DNA from: G016756615 sp035556195
Lineage (GTDB): Bacteria > Pseudomonadota > Alphaproteobacteria > Rhizobiales > Rhizobiaceae
Direction of reading: 5' to 3'
DNA: 64,000 bases
Assembly (NCBI GenBank): GCA_035556195.1
Contig: DATMFK010000001.1
Span: 141,311-205,310, forward strand
This document shows, piece by piece, positions 9,039 to 18,003 of the stretch; position 1 is the stretch's first letter; each line of letters starts with the position of its first letter. The notes beneath the pieces are model-generated. The model saw only the letters and a list, made by a program, of their open reading frames with translations, did not search any database and had not been told where the DNA came from. The position numbers and the translations under genes are program-made.

Positions 9039-9170
9039 CGTCTCCTCCCTTATCCCTGGCCCGAACGGTTCGGGTCCCGCAAAACGGACCCAACGTCAAG
9101 CCCTTTCGGGCTTGGCCAGGAGAGGCCCGCCGTTGTAGAGCAAAACGCAAAATCGGTGGAGGGAATTCCC

Positions 9171-10094
9171 ATGGCAGGACGCGGCGTGGCGTCTATCGGC
9201 GAATGCATGCTGGAGCTTTCCGGCCGCCGGGAGGACCAGTGGCGCATGGGCTTTGCCGGAGACACCTTCAACACCCTCTGGGCGTTGCGTGCCCTTACGC
9301 CCTCCGATCGCCCGGCCGACTACGTGACGGCCTTCGGCGACGATCCCTTTTCCCATGACCAGATGGCCTTCCTCAAGGAGAACGGCATCGGGACTGCCGC
9401 CAGCCCGATCATCCCCGGCGCGCGCCCAGGCCTCTACGCGATAAGCCTGACGGGAGCGGAACGCTCTTTCACCTATTGGCGCGCGGATTCCGCGGCGCGC
9501 CACTTGGCTGACCACCCCTCGGCCCTGGCGAAAAGCCTCGAAAACCGGTCGCTTATCTATTTTTCCGGAATCACTTTGGCGATCCTGGAAAAGACATCGC
9601 GCCAGATCTTGATCGCCGCGGTCGCCGAGGCGCGCCGGGCAGGCGCCCTCATCGCCTTCGATCCGAACTATCGTTCACGGCTATGGCCGAACGCGGGCAC
9701 CGCCCGGGAGGCGATCACCGAGGCTTTCGCGGTCACGGACATCGCGCTGCCGACCTTTCCGGACGAGCAGGCGCTGTTCGGCGATGCGACGCGGGAAGCC
9801 ACCGCCGACCGGCTCAGACAATCGGGCGTGAAGGAGATCGTGGTGAAGAACGGCGAGGAGCCGGCCCTGGTCGTGGCGGGCGCCTTGACCGAGACGGTGC
9901 CCGCGATGAGGGTGATGGCGATCGACACCACCGGCGCCGGCGATTCCTTCAACGGCGGCTATCTCGCCGGTCGTCTCGCGGGGCGCGAGCCGGCCGAGGC
10001 CGCCCGTTGCGGCCACGCGGTCGCCGCCGCGGTCGTGCAGGTGCCCGGCGCCCTGGCTCCGTTCGAAGTCCTGCAGGAAGCTTTCGAACTGTAG
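9171..10094 (+). CDS. kdgK: 2-keto-3-deoxygluconate kinase (PfkB family)
   Basis: Phosphorylates 2-dehydro-3-deoxygluconate to KDPG in hexuronate/Entner-Doudoroff metabolism. The N-terminus (ASIGECMLELSGR, then FAGDTFNTLWALRAL) is typical of KdgK, and the C-terminal PfkB signature DTTGAGDSFNGGYLAG holds the catalytic Asp and anion hole. The ATG at 9171 is preferred because GGAGGGA lies at the right distance; an upstream GTG at 9156 overlaps that site. Length is 307 residues, normal for the family. It stands alone, converging with the NTF2-like gene. Confidence 0.85.
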   Translation: MAGRGVASIGECMLELSGRREDQWRMGFAGDTFNTLWALRALTPSDRPADYVTAFGDDPFSHDQMAFLKENGIGTAASPIIPGARPGLYAISLTGAERSFTYWRADSAARHLADHPSALAKSLENRSLIYFSGITLAILEKTSRQILIAAVAEARRAGALIAFDPNYRSRLWPNAGTAREAITEAFAVTDIALPTFPDEQALFGDATREATADRLRQSGVKEIVVKNGEEPALVVAGALTETVPAMRVMAIDTTGAGDSFNGGYLAGRLAGREPAEAARCGHAVAAAVVQVPGALAPFEVLQEAFEL

Positions 10095-10096
10095 CC

Positions 10097-10120
10097 GGCT
10101 GCGACGCTACTCCTGCAGCC
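10097..10120. terminator. Short hairpin between convergent kdgK and NTF2-like gene
   Basis: GGCTGC at 10097-10102 pairs with GCAGCC at 10115-10120 across the only gap between two convergent genes. There is no T-run on either side, so it is at best a weak bidirectional terminator. Confidence 0.3.
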
Positions 10121-10568
10121 AGGGGTAGCGCGCGGTGTCCTTACCCGCGTAGTCCGGGTCGAGGTAGATGAAGCAGCGCTGAATTTTCCAGTCCCGTATT
10201 TCGAAAACGTCGCACCAGCGGCCCGCCTGCCACTCGGGCACGCCGGCCCGCCACGGTCCGTCCCTGTGCTCGCCATGGCTGGTACCCTCGCACGCCACGA
10301 GGTCGGAACCCGAGAAGATCCAGTTGAAGTGGGAATAGTGATGCACGATCGATTTCAGCGTGCCGCCCACATCACCGAACATCTTACCGATCTGATCCTT
10401 CCCTGTGGCCAGACCCCATTTCGGGAAATAGACCTGCGCATCGTCGGCAAAAAGTTCGAGGATCGAGCCGCCGGACGACGTCACTCCGCCATTGTCGAAG
10501 GCTTTGAGATATTCGAGCGCGACCGTCTTCCGCTGCTCGTCGGTCATGGTTTGCGTCGCCAGTGCCAT
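10107..10568 (-). CDS. NTF2-like (SnoaL-type) protein
   Basis: A 153-residue single-domain protein of the NTF2-like superfamily. An N-terminal helical part (VALEYLKAFDNGGV) is followed by the cone-shaped beta sheet (LELFADDAQVYFPKWGLATG, WCDVFEIRDWKIQRCFIYLD). The start at 10568 follows a GGGAGAAC-type ribosome site. It lies 32 bases after the stop of the FAD oxidoreductase on the same strand, so they form an operon. Such proteins are often isomerases, dehydratases or ligand binders acting with a redox enzyme. The substrate is unknown. Confidence 0.75.
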   Translation of the reverse strand: MALATQTMTDEQRKTVALEYLKAFDNGGVTSSGGSILELFADDAQVYFPKWGLATGKDQIGKMFGDVGGTLKSIVHHYSHFNWIFSGSDLVACEGTSHGEHRDGPWRAGVPEWQAGRWCDVFEIRDWKIQRCFIYLDPDYAGKDTARYPWLQE

Positions 10569-10600
10569 GTTCTCCTCCCGGTTGTCGACATGTCCCGCGG

Positions 10601-12250
10601 TCAGCGCCGCGGCTCTGCGTTCGCGGCATTTGCCGCGAGATAGGCGAATGCGAGTATAGGCCCGAGCGTCGCTCCGCCTGCCCAATAAGCCCGAGCCGAA
10701 GCCGAAGCGACGCAGTTGCCGACCCCGTAAAGCCCCGCGATCGGCGTGCCCGTGTGATCGAGCACCTGGCCGTGCGGGTTGGTGACCGGACCGCCCTTGG
10801 TATCGAGATTGCCGCCTGTCATCAGCGCCGCGTAATATGGTCCCTCGCCGCTGATCGGATACATGGTGGGATTGGGCGCGGCCGGGCTTTCCGCCGCCGG
10901 GCCGTTGAACAGCAATTCCACTTGCCGTTCGCCGCGGCGAAAATCGAGATCCTTGCCTGCGCTGGCGAAGCCATTGAAGCGCTCGATCGTGCCCCGAAGC
11001 GTCTGCTCGAAATCCTCGGCCAGCTTCATGTTGCCGATACGGCTGGCGTACTTCTTGACGCGGGCGCGAATGTTCTCGGCGAGTTCGGCAAGAGAGGCGC
11101 CCTTGATGACGTGTCCGTCATCCGAACCCGGCGGAACGATGAAGCGGCCATATTCGTCGCTCGCCGAGTGCTTCTGGCTGCGCTCGTCCCAAATCGCGAT
11201 CAACACCAGGTTCGGATATTCGGATTTCGCCGGATCCCAGTTGAAAAAGACCTGGGCGGACTCGTTGTAGGCGAGCTTCTCGTTGGTCACGCGCCGCCCG
11301 GTCTTATCGACATAGATCATGGAGTCGCCGGATGGCGAGAACGTTCCGATCAACGCCGGGTCGTCGTTCAGCGCCTTCTCCAGGACGATCGGGCACATCC
11401 AAGCATAGTTCATGTTTCGCAGCTCGGCACCGGCGGCTGCTCCGATGTTGACGAAGTCGCCTTCGTTGCTGCGGGCCGCGCAGCCGCCGAAGACGGGAAC
11501 GCTGAGGAAATTCTTACGCATGGAAACATCATGCGTAAAGCCGCCCGAGGCGAAGATGACAGCCTTGCGCGCCCTGATCGCCACGGATCCGCCGGCAGCG
11601 GTATCGGCCTCGACACCGATCACCGCGCCCTTGTCGTCCACGACCGTGCGCTGGACGCGATGGCCGGTCTGGATCGTTACGCCGTCCGCGCGCGCCTTGG
11701 CTCCCAGGGTGCGGATCGCCACCTCGCCGCCATCGGACATGGTGTCGCGCGCTTCCTTCGGCAGCAGCACGCGACCCTTGGGCGCCTTGTCTTCCGGCAA
11801 TTCGGCCCAGTAATCGGGAACGAAATCGCAATGCCGGTACTCGAGCGCACCCTTTTCGGCGAGCAGCTCGGTGGCCGGCGAGGCATTGTCGTAGATCGCC
11901 TCGAAGCAATCGTATTCCCACTGCGTCATGCCCAGCGTCGAATGATCCGGATCGTAGGCCTCCGGGCGCGACAGGCGCGCCATGTATCGGAGGCAGTCCT
12001 CCTTGCGGTCCTCGATCCCGATTTCCCGCATATGCCTGTTGTTGGGCACCCAATACCAGAACGCCGCCTTCTTGGTTGTGCCGCCGAGCTCCTCTGCCTT
12101 CTCGAGAAGCACGACCTCGTTGCCGTGCCAGCGCGCAAAGAGCGCGGAGGCAAGCCCCGCAGCACCGCCCCCGACGACGACGACATCGGCCACCGCGTCG
12201 AAAGCCGAACGCTTGACCGGCAGGGCCGATTTCCTGGCAATGACCGACAT
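10601..12250 (-). CDS. FAD-dependent oxidoreductase of the ketosteroid dehydrogenase/fumarate reductase group
   Basis: A 549-residue flavoprotein of the FAD_binding_2 type. The dinucleotide fold is near the N-terminus (VVVVGGGAAGLASALFA, then LLEKAEELGGTTKKA), and the C-terminus has the second FAD contact (PIAGLYGVGNCVASASA, ending AYWAGGATLGPILAFAY). The arrangement is that of 3-oxosteroid 1-dehydrogenase and flavocytochrome-type fumarate reductases. There is no signal peptide, so it is cytoplasmic. It is co-transcribed with an NTF2-like protein and divergent from an AraC regulator. That set suggests oxidation of a cyclic or aromatic substrate controlled by the regulator, but the substrate cannot be read from sequence. 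Confidence 0.8.
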   Translation of the reverse strand: MSVIARKSALPVKRSAFDAVADVVVVGGGAAGLASALFARWHGNEVVLLEKAEELGGTTKKAAFWYWVPNNRHMREIGIEDRKEDCLRYMARLSRPEAYDPDHSTLGMTQWEYDCFEAIYDNASPATELLAEKGALEYRHCDFVPDYWAELPEDKAPKGRVLLPKEARDTMSDGGEVAIRTLGAKARADGVTIQTGHRVQRTVVDDKGAVIGVEADTAAGGSVAIRARKAVIFASGGFTHDVSMRKNFLSVPVFGGCAARSNEGDFVNIGAAAGAELRNMNYAWMCPIVLEKALNDDPALIGTFSPSGDSMIYVDKTGRRVTNEKLAYNESAQVFFNWDPAKSEYPNLVLIAIWDERSQKHSASDEYGRFIVPPGSDDGHVIKGASLAELAENIRARVKKYASRIGNMKLAEDFEQTLRGTIERFNGFASAGKDLDFRRGERQVELLFNGPAAESPAAPNPTMYPISGEGPYYAALMTGGNLDTKGGPVTNPHGQVLDHTGTPIAGLYGVGNCVASASARAYWAGGATLGPILAFAYLAANAANAEPRR

Positions 12251-12513
12251 GAACGTCCTCCCTGCAGTTGGCTAGGAATCCCATCAATCCTTCCGGCTTC
12301 GACATTGCCGTGTCGCAGAGCGCACGTCTTTCAAGTTCCTGCGTTTTACAAATTCCTGCACGTGACGAGAGTGACGGCTGTCGATTGCCGCGCAGGCAAA
12401 AATCTGCGACAAAACATGGCAGGAAGCAGTGTCGAAGCACCGCCCGCGGAATCGCGGTGTCGGTACGCCGCAGGAAAAGGCGAGCTTCGCACGGCCCGGG
12501 GAGGAACGACCAG
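12251..12513. other. Divergent promoter region, FAD oxidoreductase / AraC regulator
   Basis: A 263-base gap between two divergent starts. It should hold promoters for both genes and the AraC-type operator. I see no convincing palindrome or direct repeat that can be called by eye, and no small gene with a ribosome site. Confidence 0.4.
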
Positions 12514-13386
12514 GTGTCGGCGGCTATTGGGCGGGTGCGTCAGCTCCGCTACGATGGGCTGGAGCAATTTCGCGCGCGCGGCAGCTACGGCGGCGTAGAC
12601 TACTGCATCGCGGGCGCGCAGCCCTATGCGCTGGAATTCGCCAACAAGTCCGACGTCATTTGCCTGCTTCTCGGAGACATCTTTTCAAAGGCGAAATTCG
12701 AAGACGACAGCGAGGAACGCCTCGTCTTCCAGGGCGAGACCGCAGCCTTTCATCCTCGCGAAGGCAATGTGCGTGTTGCCGCGAGCAGGGTTTGCCGCGG
12801 CTTCATCGCCTTTGCCTATTCGGACGAGTTCCAGGCGAGCATCAGCGACCGCAGCCTCGACGCAGCGCGCCTGGCGGGCAGCATGAACAACATTCGGCTG
12901 AAATCGATCCAGCATCTCGCCGCCTACGCGCGTGAGCGCATACGGCTTAGGCAAATGCTGGATCCCTTGGAAATCCAGTATCTCGGCGGCATGGTCTACA
13001 TGGAGACGCTGCAGGGTCTGCATTCCGTCAGGCCGGCGAGCAAGGTCGGGCTCTCGGACGCGGAGTTCGCCCGGATCAACGCGTTCATCGATGCGGAGCT
13101 CGAAGGCGACATCAGTTGCGCTCGCATTGCCGAGGCCGCTGACCTGCCGCTCCGGGTCATCTTCGACGGCATCAAGGCGCGCACTGGGCTGTCGCCTTAC
13201 CAGGTCGTTCTCAGGCGCCGGGTCGAGAAGGCGCAACAGCTTCTTCTGCGCACGGATCTCCCGATCGCCGACATCGCTTTCCGCTGCGGCTTCGCCTCGC
13301 AGCAGCACATGACGACGGTGCTGGCACGCAGATTGGGATACACCCCGGGCCGGCTGCGCAGCGACGCTGTTCAATCTTGGTCGTGA
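12514..13386 (+). CDS. AraC-family transcriptional regulator
   Basis: AraC-type activator of 290 residues with a C-terminal double helix-turn-helix: first HTH around DISCARIAEAADLPLRVIFD, second in LPIADIAFRCGFASQQHMTT, closing with LGYTPGRLR. The N-terminal 170 residues form a putative sensor domain with no clear motif. A GTG start at 12514 is chosen because GGGAGGAA stands eight bases upstream; the frame stays open further upstream, but the added residues are Arg-rich and unlike the family. It is divergent from the FAD oxidoreductase operon, its likely target. Confidence 0.8.
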   Translation: MSAAIGRVRQLRYDGLEQFRARGSYGGVDYCIAGAQPYALEFANKSDVICLLLGDIFSKAKFEDDSEERLVFQGETAAFHPREGNVRVAASRVCRGFIAFAYSDEFQASISDRSLDAARLAGSMNNIRLKSIQHLAAYARERIRLRQMLDPLEIQYLGGMVYMETLQGLHSVRPASKVGLSDAEFARINAFIDAELEGDISCARIAEAADLPLRVIFDGIKARTGLSPYQVVLRRRVEKAQQLLLRTDLPIADIAFRCGFASQQHMTTVLARRLGYTPGRLRSDAVQSWS

Positions 13387-13672
13387 GGCCACCGCGTCAT
13401 CGACCGAGAAAATTGTCTCGATCCCCTTTTTGCCGTCGCGACCTGCTGGTGGGCGCGCACGGAGGATCTGCCGATCATCTGGATGCCCGACTGGCCCGGT
13501 TTCAGCCAACACAGGCAATAAGCAGTTGTTCCCTTGCGGATACCCCCGTTTGATTATGCATGGCTGGAGCGGATGCCGCTGGGAACGACGTTGCGCCATC
13601 GTGGATCACAGCCGCCGCAGCAATCAGCCGCACATGTCGTAGACGAGTGTCGGCAGAGGATGCGTAGCCCCA
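13387..13672. other. Intergenic region without recognisable feature
   Basis: About 290 bases between the AraC regulator and the converging SDR gene. Short open frames here lack a ribosome site and family resemblance. No repeat or strong hairpin was seen. Confidence 0.4.
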
Positions 13673-14455
13673 TTACGACGTTGGGACCGTGCCGCCGTCG
13701 ATGACGAACTCCGTGCCTGTCACCGCGCCGGCGCGCGGAGAGGCGACGAAGGCAACCAGATCAGCAACCTCACTCGGCTTTGCCGGCCGGCCGAGCGGAA
13801 TGCCGCCAAGCGAATCCATGATGATCTTCTTGCCGCCCTCATAATCGGTGCCCGCCTGCTCGGCGATGCGCTCGGCCATCGCAACCGCCGCCTCGGTCTC
13901 CACCCAGCCCGGCGAAACCCGCACTACCCGAACGCCTTTCTGCGTGACCTCCTTGGACAGGCTCTTACTGTAGGTCGAAAGGGCGGCCTTCGCCGCCGCA
14001 TAGGCGGTCGTGGATTCCGGAAGCGGCAAGCGGTTCTGGATCGAGGTGACATGCACGATCACGCCCGAACCCTGTGCGATCATGCCAGGCAAGAGCGCGC
14101 GGTCGAGGCGCACGGCCGGCATGAGGTTCCAGTTCAGCTCCCTGAACCATTCAGCATCGTCCAGCGCGGCGAACCCCCCACCGGGTGCGGACGAACCACC
14201 CACCACATGCACGATGACATCCACGCCGCCAAAGCGATCGAGCAGGCCTGCGGTCACCCTGGCGCACCCTTCGGCTGTCGTCAGATCGGCAGTGATGAAG
14301 TGAACATCCTCCATCGAGCCGGCCGGCACGTTCCGCGCGGTGGTCACCACGCGAGCGCCGGCGCCGCGCAGCGCCTGGACCACGGCCACACCGACCCCCT
14401 TCGTTCCTCCCGTGACTAGAGCGCGCGCGCCCTTCAAGCCGAGATCGAAACTCAT
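13673..14455 (-). CDS. Short-chain dehydrogenase/reductase (SDR)
   Basis: A classical SDR of 260 residues using NAD(P). Visible motifs: the cofactor glycine motif TGGTKGVG near residue 15, the NAG-like position replaced by VVGGSSAPG, the catalytic Ser in HVTSIQ, the Tyr-x3-Lys pair as AYAAAKAAL, and the C-terminal GTEFVIDGG typical of enoyl-ACP reductase-like SDRs. It overlaps the NTF2-like gene by four bases (ATGA), so the two are translationally coupled. Divergent HxlR control is likely. The substrate is unknown. Confidence 0.85.
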   Translation of the reverse strand: MSFDLGLKGARALVTGGTKGVGVAVVQALRGAGARVVTTARNVPAGSMEDVHFITADLTTAEGCARVTAGLLDRFGGVDVIVHVVGGSSAPGGGFAALDDAEWFRELNWNLMPAVRLDRALLPGMIAQGSGVIVHVTSIQNRLPLPESTTAYAAAKAALSTYSKSLSKEVTQKGVRVVRVSPGWVETEAAVAMAERIAEQAGTDYEGGKKIIMDSLGGIPLGRPAKPSEVADLVAFVASPRAGAVTGTEFVIDGGTVPTS

Positions 14456-14778
14456 AGCGTGATCTCCAGCCGCGCGATCTTCCCGCCCTCCAGAACGAAC
14501 GCATAGCGCAGATCGACCGGGCTGCTGGGGAAATCCCCCGCAACATGGGCCATCACCATGGTCTGGCCGTGTTCCTTGCTGATCGCGAATGGTTCGGTGG
14601 TGTAGCTGAATTTCGCGGACGCTTCCGCCTTCCATCGGCGGATAGCTTCGCTTCCCGCATGCGTCTGGCGCTCGTCTATAACGATAGCGTTTTCGGTAAA
14701 GCAGAGGGCAACGGCATCGCCATCGTTCTGATCGGCGGCGAAATACGCCGCGACCGGCCCCGGCAGGGTGATCGGCAT
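14452..14778 (-). CDS. NTF2-like (SnoaL-type) protein
   Basis: A 108-residue NTF2-like protein (LPGPVAAYFAADQNDGDAV, then VALCFTENAIVIDE, ending with beta strands to KIARLEITL). The start at 14778 is chosen for its GGAGAA site; an 18-residue upstream extension looks unlikely. Its last four bases overlap the start of the SDR gene. It is divergent from the HxlR regulator with 54 bases between, so that gap must hold the operator. It may protect or process the SDR substrate; this is inference. Confidence 0.75.
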   Translation of the reverse strand: MPITLPGPVAAYFAADQNDGDAVALCFTENAIVIDERQTHAGSEAIRRWKAEASAKFSYTTEPFAISKEHGQTMVMAHVAGDFPSSPVDLRYAFVLEGGKIARLEITL

Positions 14779-14832
14779 GACAGTTCTCCGGTCTGTGTTG
14801 TCTCGGGGCATAAATTGCCTTAACCTGCACAA

Positions 14833-15246
14833 ATGGCAAGAACAGACGAAAAAGTAAGGTACTCACCTGAAAGTAAGGGTGGCGGCTATACGCGCGAGAC
14901 GGCGGCCGAAGGCGTCGAGAATGTGCTGAAGCTGCTCGAAGGCCGATGGAAACTGATCATCCTGTTCCATTTGTTCGGCGGCAATGTCATGCGCTTCTCA
15001 GACCTTGAGCGAGCTATTCCGGCTGTCTCGCAAAAAATGCTGATCCAGCAGCTTCGCCAAATGGAGGGTGACGGAATCGTGCGTCGCATCGTTCACCATC
15101 AGGTGCCGCCGAAGGTCGAATACTGCCTGACGGAATGGGGGCAGGCCCTATGCCCGGCGCTCGACGCGCTCCTGTCCTGGGCCGCACAGCGCGAGCAGGT
15201 GGTTCGACCGTCCTCCGCTGCCGAGGACGGAATGGCTGATGGATGA
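14833..15246 (+). CDS. HxlR-family transcriptional regulator
   Basis: Winged-helix regulator of 137 residues with the HxlR core: ENVLKLLEGRWKLIILFHL, the recognition segment RFSDLERAIPAVSQKML, and the wing VRRIVHHQVPPKVEYCLTE. HxlR proteins usually sense reactive aldehydes, quinones or oxidants through Cys residues. This one has only two Cys, both late in the protein (YCLTE and ALCPAL), and none near the N-terminus. It most likely represses the divergent NTF2/SDR operon. Confidence 0.85.
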   Translation: MARTDEKVRYSPESKGGGYTRETAAEGVENVLKLLEGRWKLIILFHLFGGNVMRFSDLERAIPAVSQKMLIQQLRQMEGDGIVRRIVHHQVPPKVEYCLTEWGQALCPALDALLSWAAQREQVVRPSSAAEDGMADG

Positions 15247-15335
15247 ATGTCCGCTTCCGCCCGGTGCCAGATTAGAAGCCGCCGGTCCGCGTCCCACGTA
15301 TCTCGGCTATTCCCGATTTATGGGCTCACGGCTAG

Positions 15336-16352
15336 TTAAGCCAGCCTGAACCGATACTCGGTGGTCTGCCGGTAATCCGTGCCGGGGCACAGCACCGCTT
15401 GAGGAAAATACGCGCGGTTGGGCGAATCCGGCCAGACCTGCGGCTCAAGCGCAAAACCGGCATAGGCGGAGTAGTGGCGACCTTCCAGGCCGCGCCCCTT
15501 CGGCGCCAGCTTCTGGCCTGCATAGAATTGCAGGCCCGGCTCTGTGGTCCAGACCTCCATTTCGATGCCCGAAAGCGCGCCTTGCGCCCAGGCCGCCTCG
15601 CGTAGCGCGCCGCGGCACGCGGCCAGGCAGAAATTGTGGTCGTACCCGACCTGCTCGCCATTGACTTCCATGCGGATCGGCCGGTCATTGCGGAAATCGA
15701 AGAGCGTGCCGTCGACCGGCTCGACCACCCCGGTCGGTATCAGTTCGTCGTCGACGGGGAGATAGGCCCCGGCCGGCACCATAAGGCGATGGTCGAGCAC
15801 GTTGCTCGAACCGCCATCGTCCAGGTTGAAATAGGAATGGTGCGCGAGATTGCAGAGCGTCGGCTCCTCTGCCGTCGCCGTCAACTCGATCGACAGCGTG
15901 CCGGGGATCTTCAGCCGGTAGGTGCAGGTTGCTTCGAGAGCGCCGGGGAAACCCATGTCGCCGTCCGGCGAATGGAGCGTGAACGTCACGAAATCGGGGC
16001 CATGCAAGGCAACCTGCCACAGCCGCCTTGCGAAACCATGGGCACCGCCATGAAGCGTGTGCTTGCCCAAGAAATTCCGGTCGGTCTGGTGGCGCCTGCC
16101 GGCGATGATGAAGCGGCCACCCTTGATTCGGTTGGCGTATCGCCCGGCGATCGCCCCCATATAGGGCGAATGCGCCGGATAATCTTCAAATCGCTCGAAA
16201 CCGAGGACGAGCGGGGCATCATGCCCGGATAGACGAAGGTCCTGAAGCACCGCGCCCCAGTTCATGACGGCGGCCTTGAGACCGCCGCCCTCTATGCGGA
16301 AGAGCTGGACGGCATCCCCGTCCTGCGTGATGCCGAAACGCTCGCCGTCCAT
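15336..16352 (-). CDS. galM: Aldose 1-epimerase
   Basis: Interconverts alpha and beta anomers of aldoses. At 338 residues it has the family length. Conserved features: AGRYANRIKGGRF and the HGGAHGF segment (active-site His), NLAHHSYFNLDD (second His), GYDHNFCL and, near the C-terminus, the catalytic Glu region LEPQVWPDSPN. It starts 12 bases after gabD on the same strand, so the two are probably one operon, an unusual partner for a succinate-semialdehyde dehydrogenase. Confidence 0.9.
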   Translation of the reverse strand: MDGERFGITQDGDAVQLFRIEGGGLKAAVMNWGAVLQDLRLSGHDAPLVLGFERFEDYPAHSPYMGAIAGRYANRIKGGRFIIAGRRHQTDRNFLGKHTLHGGAHGFARRLWQVALHGPDFVTFTLHSPDGDMGFPGALEATCTYRLKIPGTLSIELTATAEEPTLCNLAHHSYFNLDDGGSSNVLDHRLMVPAGAYLPVDDELIPTGVVEPVDGTLFDFRNDRPIRMEVNGEQVGYDHNFCLAACRGALREAAWAQGALSGIEMEVWTTEPGLQFYAGQKLAPKGRGLEGRHYSAYAGFALEPQVWPDSPNRAYFPQAVLCPGTDYRQTTEYRFRLA

Positions 16353-16364
16353 CTCTCGAGGTCC

Positions 16365-17822
16365 TTAGACCCCGAGACCGCCGATGCAGACATATTTGGT
16401 GTCGAGATAGTCTTCGATGCCCTGATGTCCGCCTTCACGCCCGAGGCCCGATTCCTTGACGCCGCCGAACGGTGCTTCGACCGTGGTGATCAGCCCCTCA
16501 TTGACGCCGACCATGCCATATTTCAGGCCTTCCATCACCCTGAAGGCGCGCCCGAGATCAGAGCTGTAGAAGTAGCAGGCCAAGCCGTATTCCGTGTCGT
16601 TGGCGAGCTTGACTGCCTCTTCCTCGGTGGTGAACTTGAACACCGGCGCCACGGGCCCGAAGATCTCTTCCTTCATGAAGCGCATCGTGGGCGTGGCGTC
16701 GGCGATCACGGTCGGCTCATAGAACGAGCCACCGAGCGCGTGGCGCTTGCCGCCTGTGACGACCTTGCCGCCCTTCGCCCGCGCGTCTTCCACCAGTTCC
16801 TCGACCTTCTCGACTGCTCTTTCGTCGATGAGCGGGCCTTGCTGCGTGCCGTCGTCCAGGCCGGAGCCGACCTTCAGCTTTTGCGAGGCTTCAGCGAGCT
16901 TGGTGACGAATTCGTCATAGACGCCTGCCTGGACGAAGAAGCGGTTGGTGCAGACGCATGTCTGGCCGGAATTCCGGTACTTCGCCACCATCGCGCCCTC
17001 GACGGCACGATCGATGTCGGCATCGTCGAAGACGAGGAACGGCGCATTGCCGCCCAGTTCCATCGAGACTTTCTTGACCGTGGAGGCGGACTTCTGGATC
17101 AGCACCTTGCCGACCTCGGTCGAGCCAGTGAAGGTGATCTTCTTCACCAACGGATTGGTGCACAGCTCGTCGCCGATCTCGCCGGCCGCGCCCGTGACGA
17201 CGTTGACGACACCCTTGGGGAAACCTGCTTCCTCGGCGAGCGCACCCCAGGCGAGACCCGAATACGGTGTCTGCGAGGCGGGTTTCACGACGACCGTGCA
17301 GCCTGCCGCGAGCGCCGGGCCGATTTTGCGCGCCAGCATCGAGGACGGGAAGTTCCAGGGCGTGATGGCCGCGACGACGCCCGTGGGCTCCTTGGTGACG
17401 AGAATGCGCCGATCGGCCCAGGGGGACGGCACGACATCGCCATAGGCGCGGCGCCCCTCTTCGGCAAACCACAACACATAGGCGGCCGAGATCGCGATCT
17501 CGCCCTTGGCCTCGGCGAGCGATTTGCCCTGCTCCATCGTCAGCAGCTCGGCCAGCGTCTGCTGGTTGTCCATGAGCGCATCGTGCAGTTTGCGCAGCAG
17601 CTTATGGCGCTCGAGCGCCGACGTCTTCTTCCAGGTCCGGAAGGCGGCCTCCGCGGCCTCGATGGCGCGGCGGGTTTCCGCCTGGCCCGATTTCGGCACA
17701 GTGCCGAGCTTGAGACCCGTGGCGGGATTGATCACGTCGATGGTGGCGCCCGAATCGGCCTGGACCCATTGGCCGCCTATCAGATTGGCCTGACGCATAT
17801 AGGGGCTGGTTTTCTGGAGCAT
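16365..17822 (-). CDS. gabD: NAD(P)-dependent succinate-semialdehyde dehydrogenase
   Basis: Aldehyde dehydrogenase of 485 residues that oxidises succinate semialdehyde to succinate, the last step of GABA use. The cofactor segment TPWNFPSSMLARKI, the catalytic Glu in MELGGNAP and the nucleophilic Cys in NSGQTCVCTNRF follow the GabD pattern, including the second Cys two residues later that gives redox control in this family. The start at 17822 is chosen because the preceding 37 codons have no family resemblance. No GABA transaminase lies beside it; the class III aminotransferase at 49962 is far off. Confidence 0.9.
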   Translation of the reverse strand: MLQKTSPYMRQANLIGGQWVQADSGATIDVINPATGLKLGTVPKSGQAETRRAIEAAEAAFRTWKKTSALERHKLLRKLHDALMDNQQTLAELLTMEQGKSLAEAKGEIAISAAYVLWFAEEGRRAYGDVVPSPWADRRILVTKEPTGVVAAITPWNFPSSMLARKIGPALAAGCTVVVKPASQTPYSGLAWGALAEEAGFPKGVVNVVTGAAGEIGDELCTNPLVKKITFTGSTEVGKVLIQKSASTVKKVSMELGGNAPFLVFDDADIDRAVEGAMVAKYRNSGQTCVCTNRFFVQAGVYDEFVTKLAEASQKLKVGSGLDDGTQQGPLIDERAVEKVEELVEDARAKGGKVVTGGKRHALGGSFYEPTVIADATPTMRFMKEEIFGPVAPVFKFTTEEEAVKLANDTEYGLACYFYSSDLGRAFRVMEGLKYGMVGVNEGLITTVEAPFGGVKESGLGREGGHQGIEDYLDTKYVCIGGLGV

Positions 17823-18003
17823 TGTCCGTCTCCTTCGGCACCTTGTGGGGCCGCATTTCTGTTTCACTCTCAAAAGCGCCGGATGAACGCATCGTTCCAG
17901 GTCCGCGTCACTTTCGCAGGGGGCCGAAGCCATGGAGATGTTCTTACCCTAGAGGGCAAACACGGATCAATCGCAATGCGTTGGGTCAGCCCTCGATCGC
18001 GGC

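Noticed and set aside
10562..12598. Long open frame (678 codons) on the plus strand opposite the FAD oxidoreductase
   Set aside because: Antisense shadow of a motif-bearing flavoprotein; the composition is the Arg/Ala/Gly-rich pattern of a mirror frame.
13430..13642. Short plus-strand frame after the AraC gene
   Set aside because: No ribosome site and no family resemblance; treated as non-coding.
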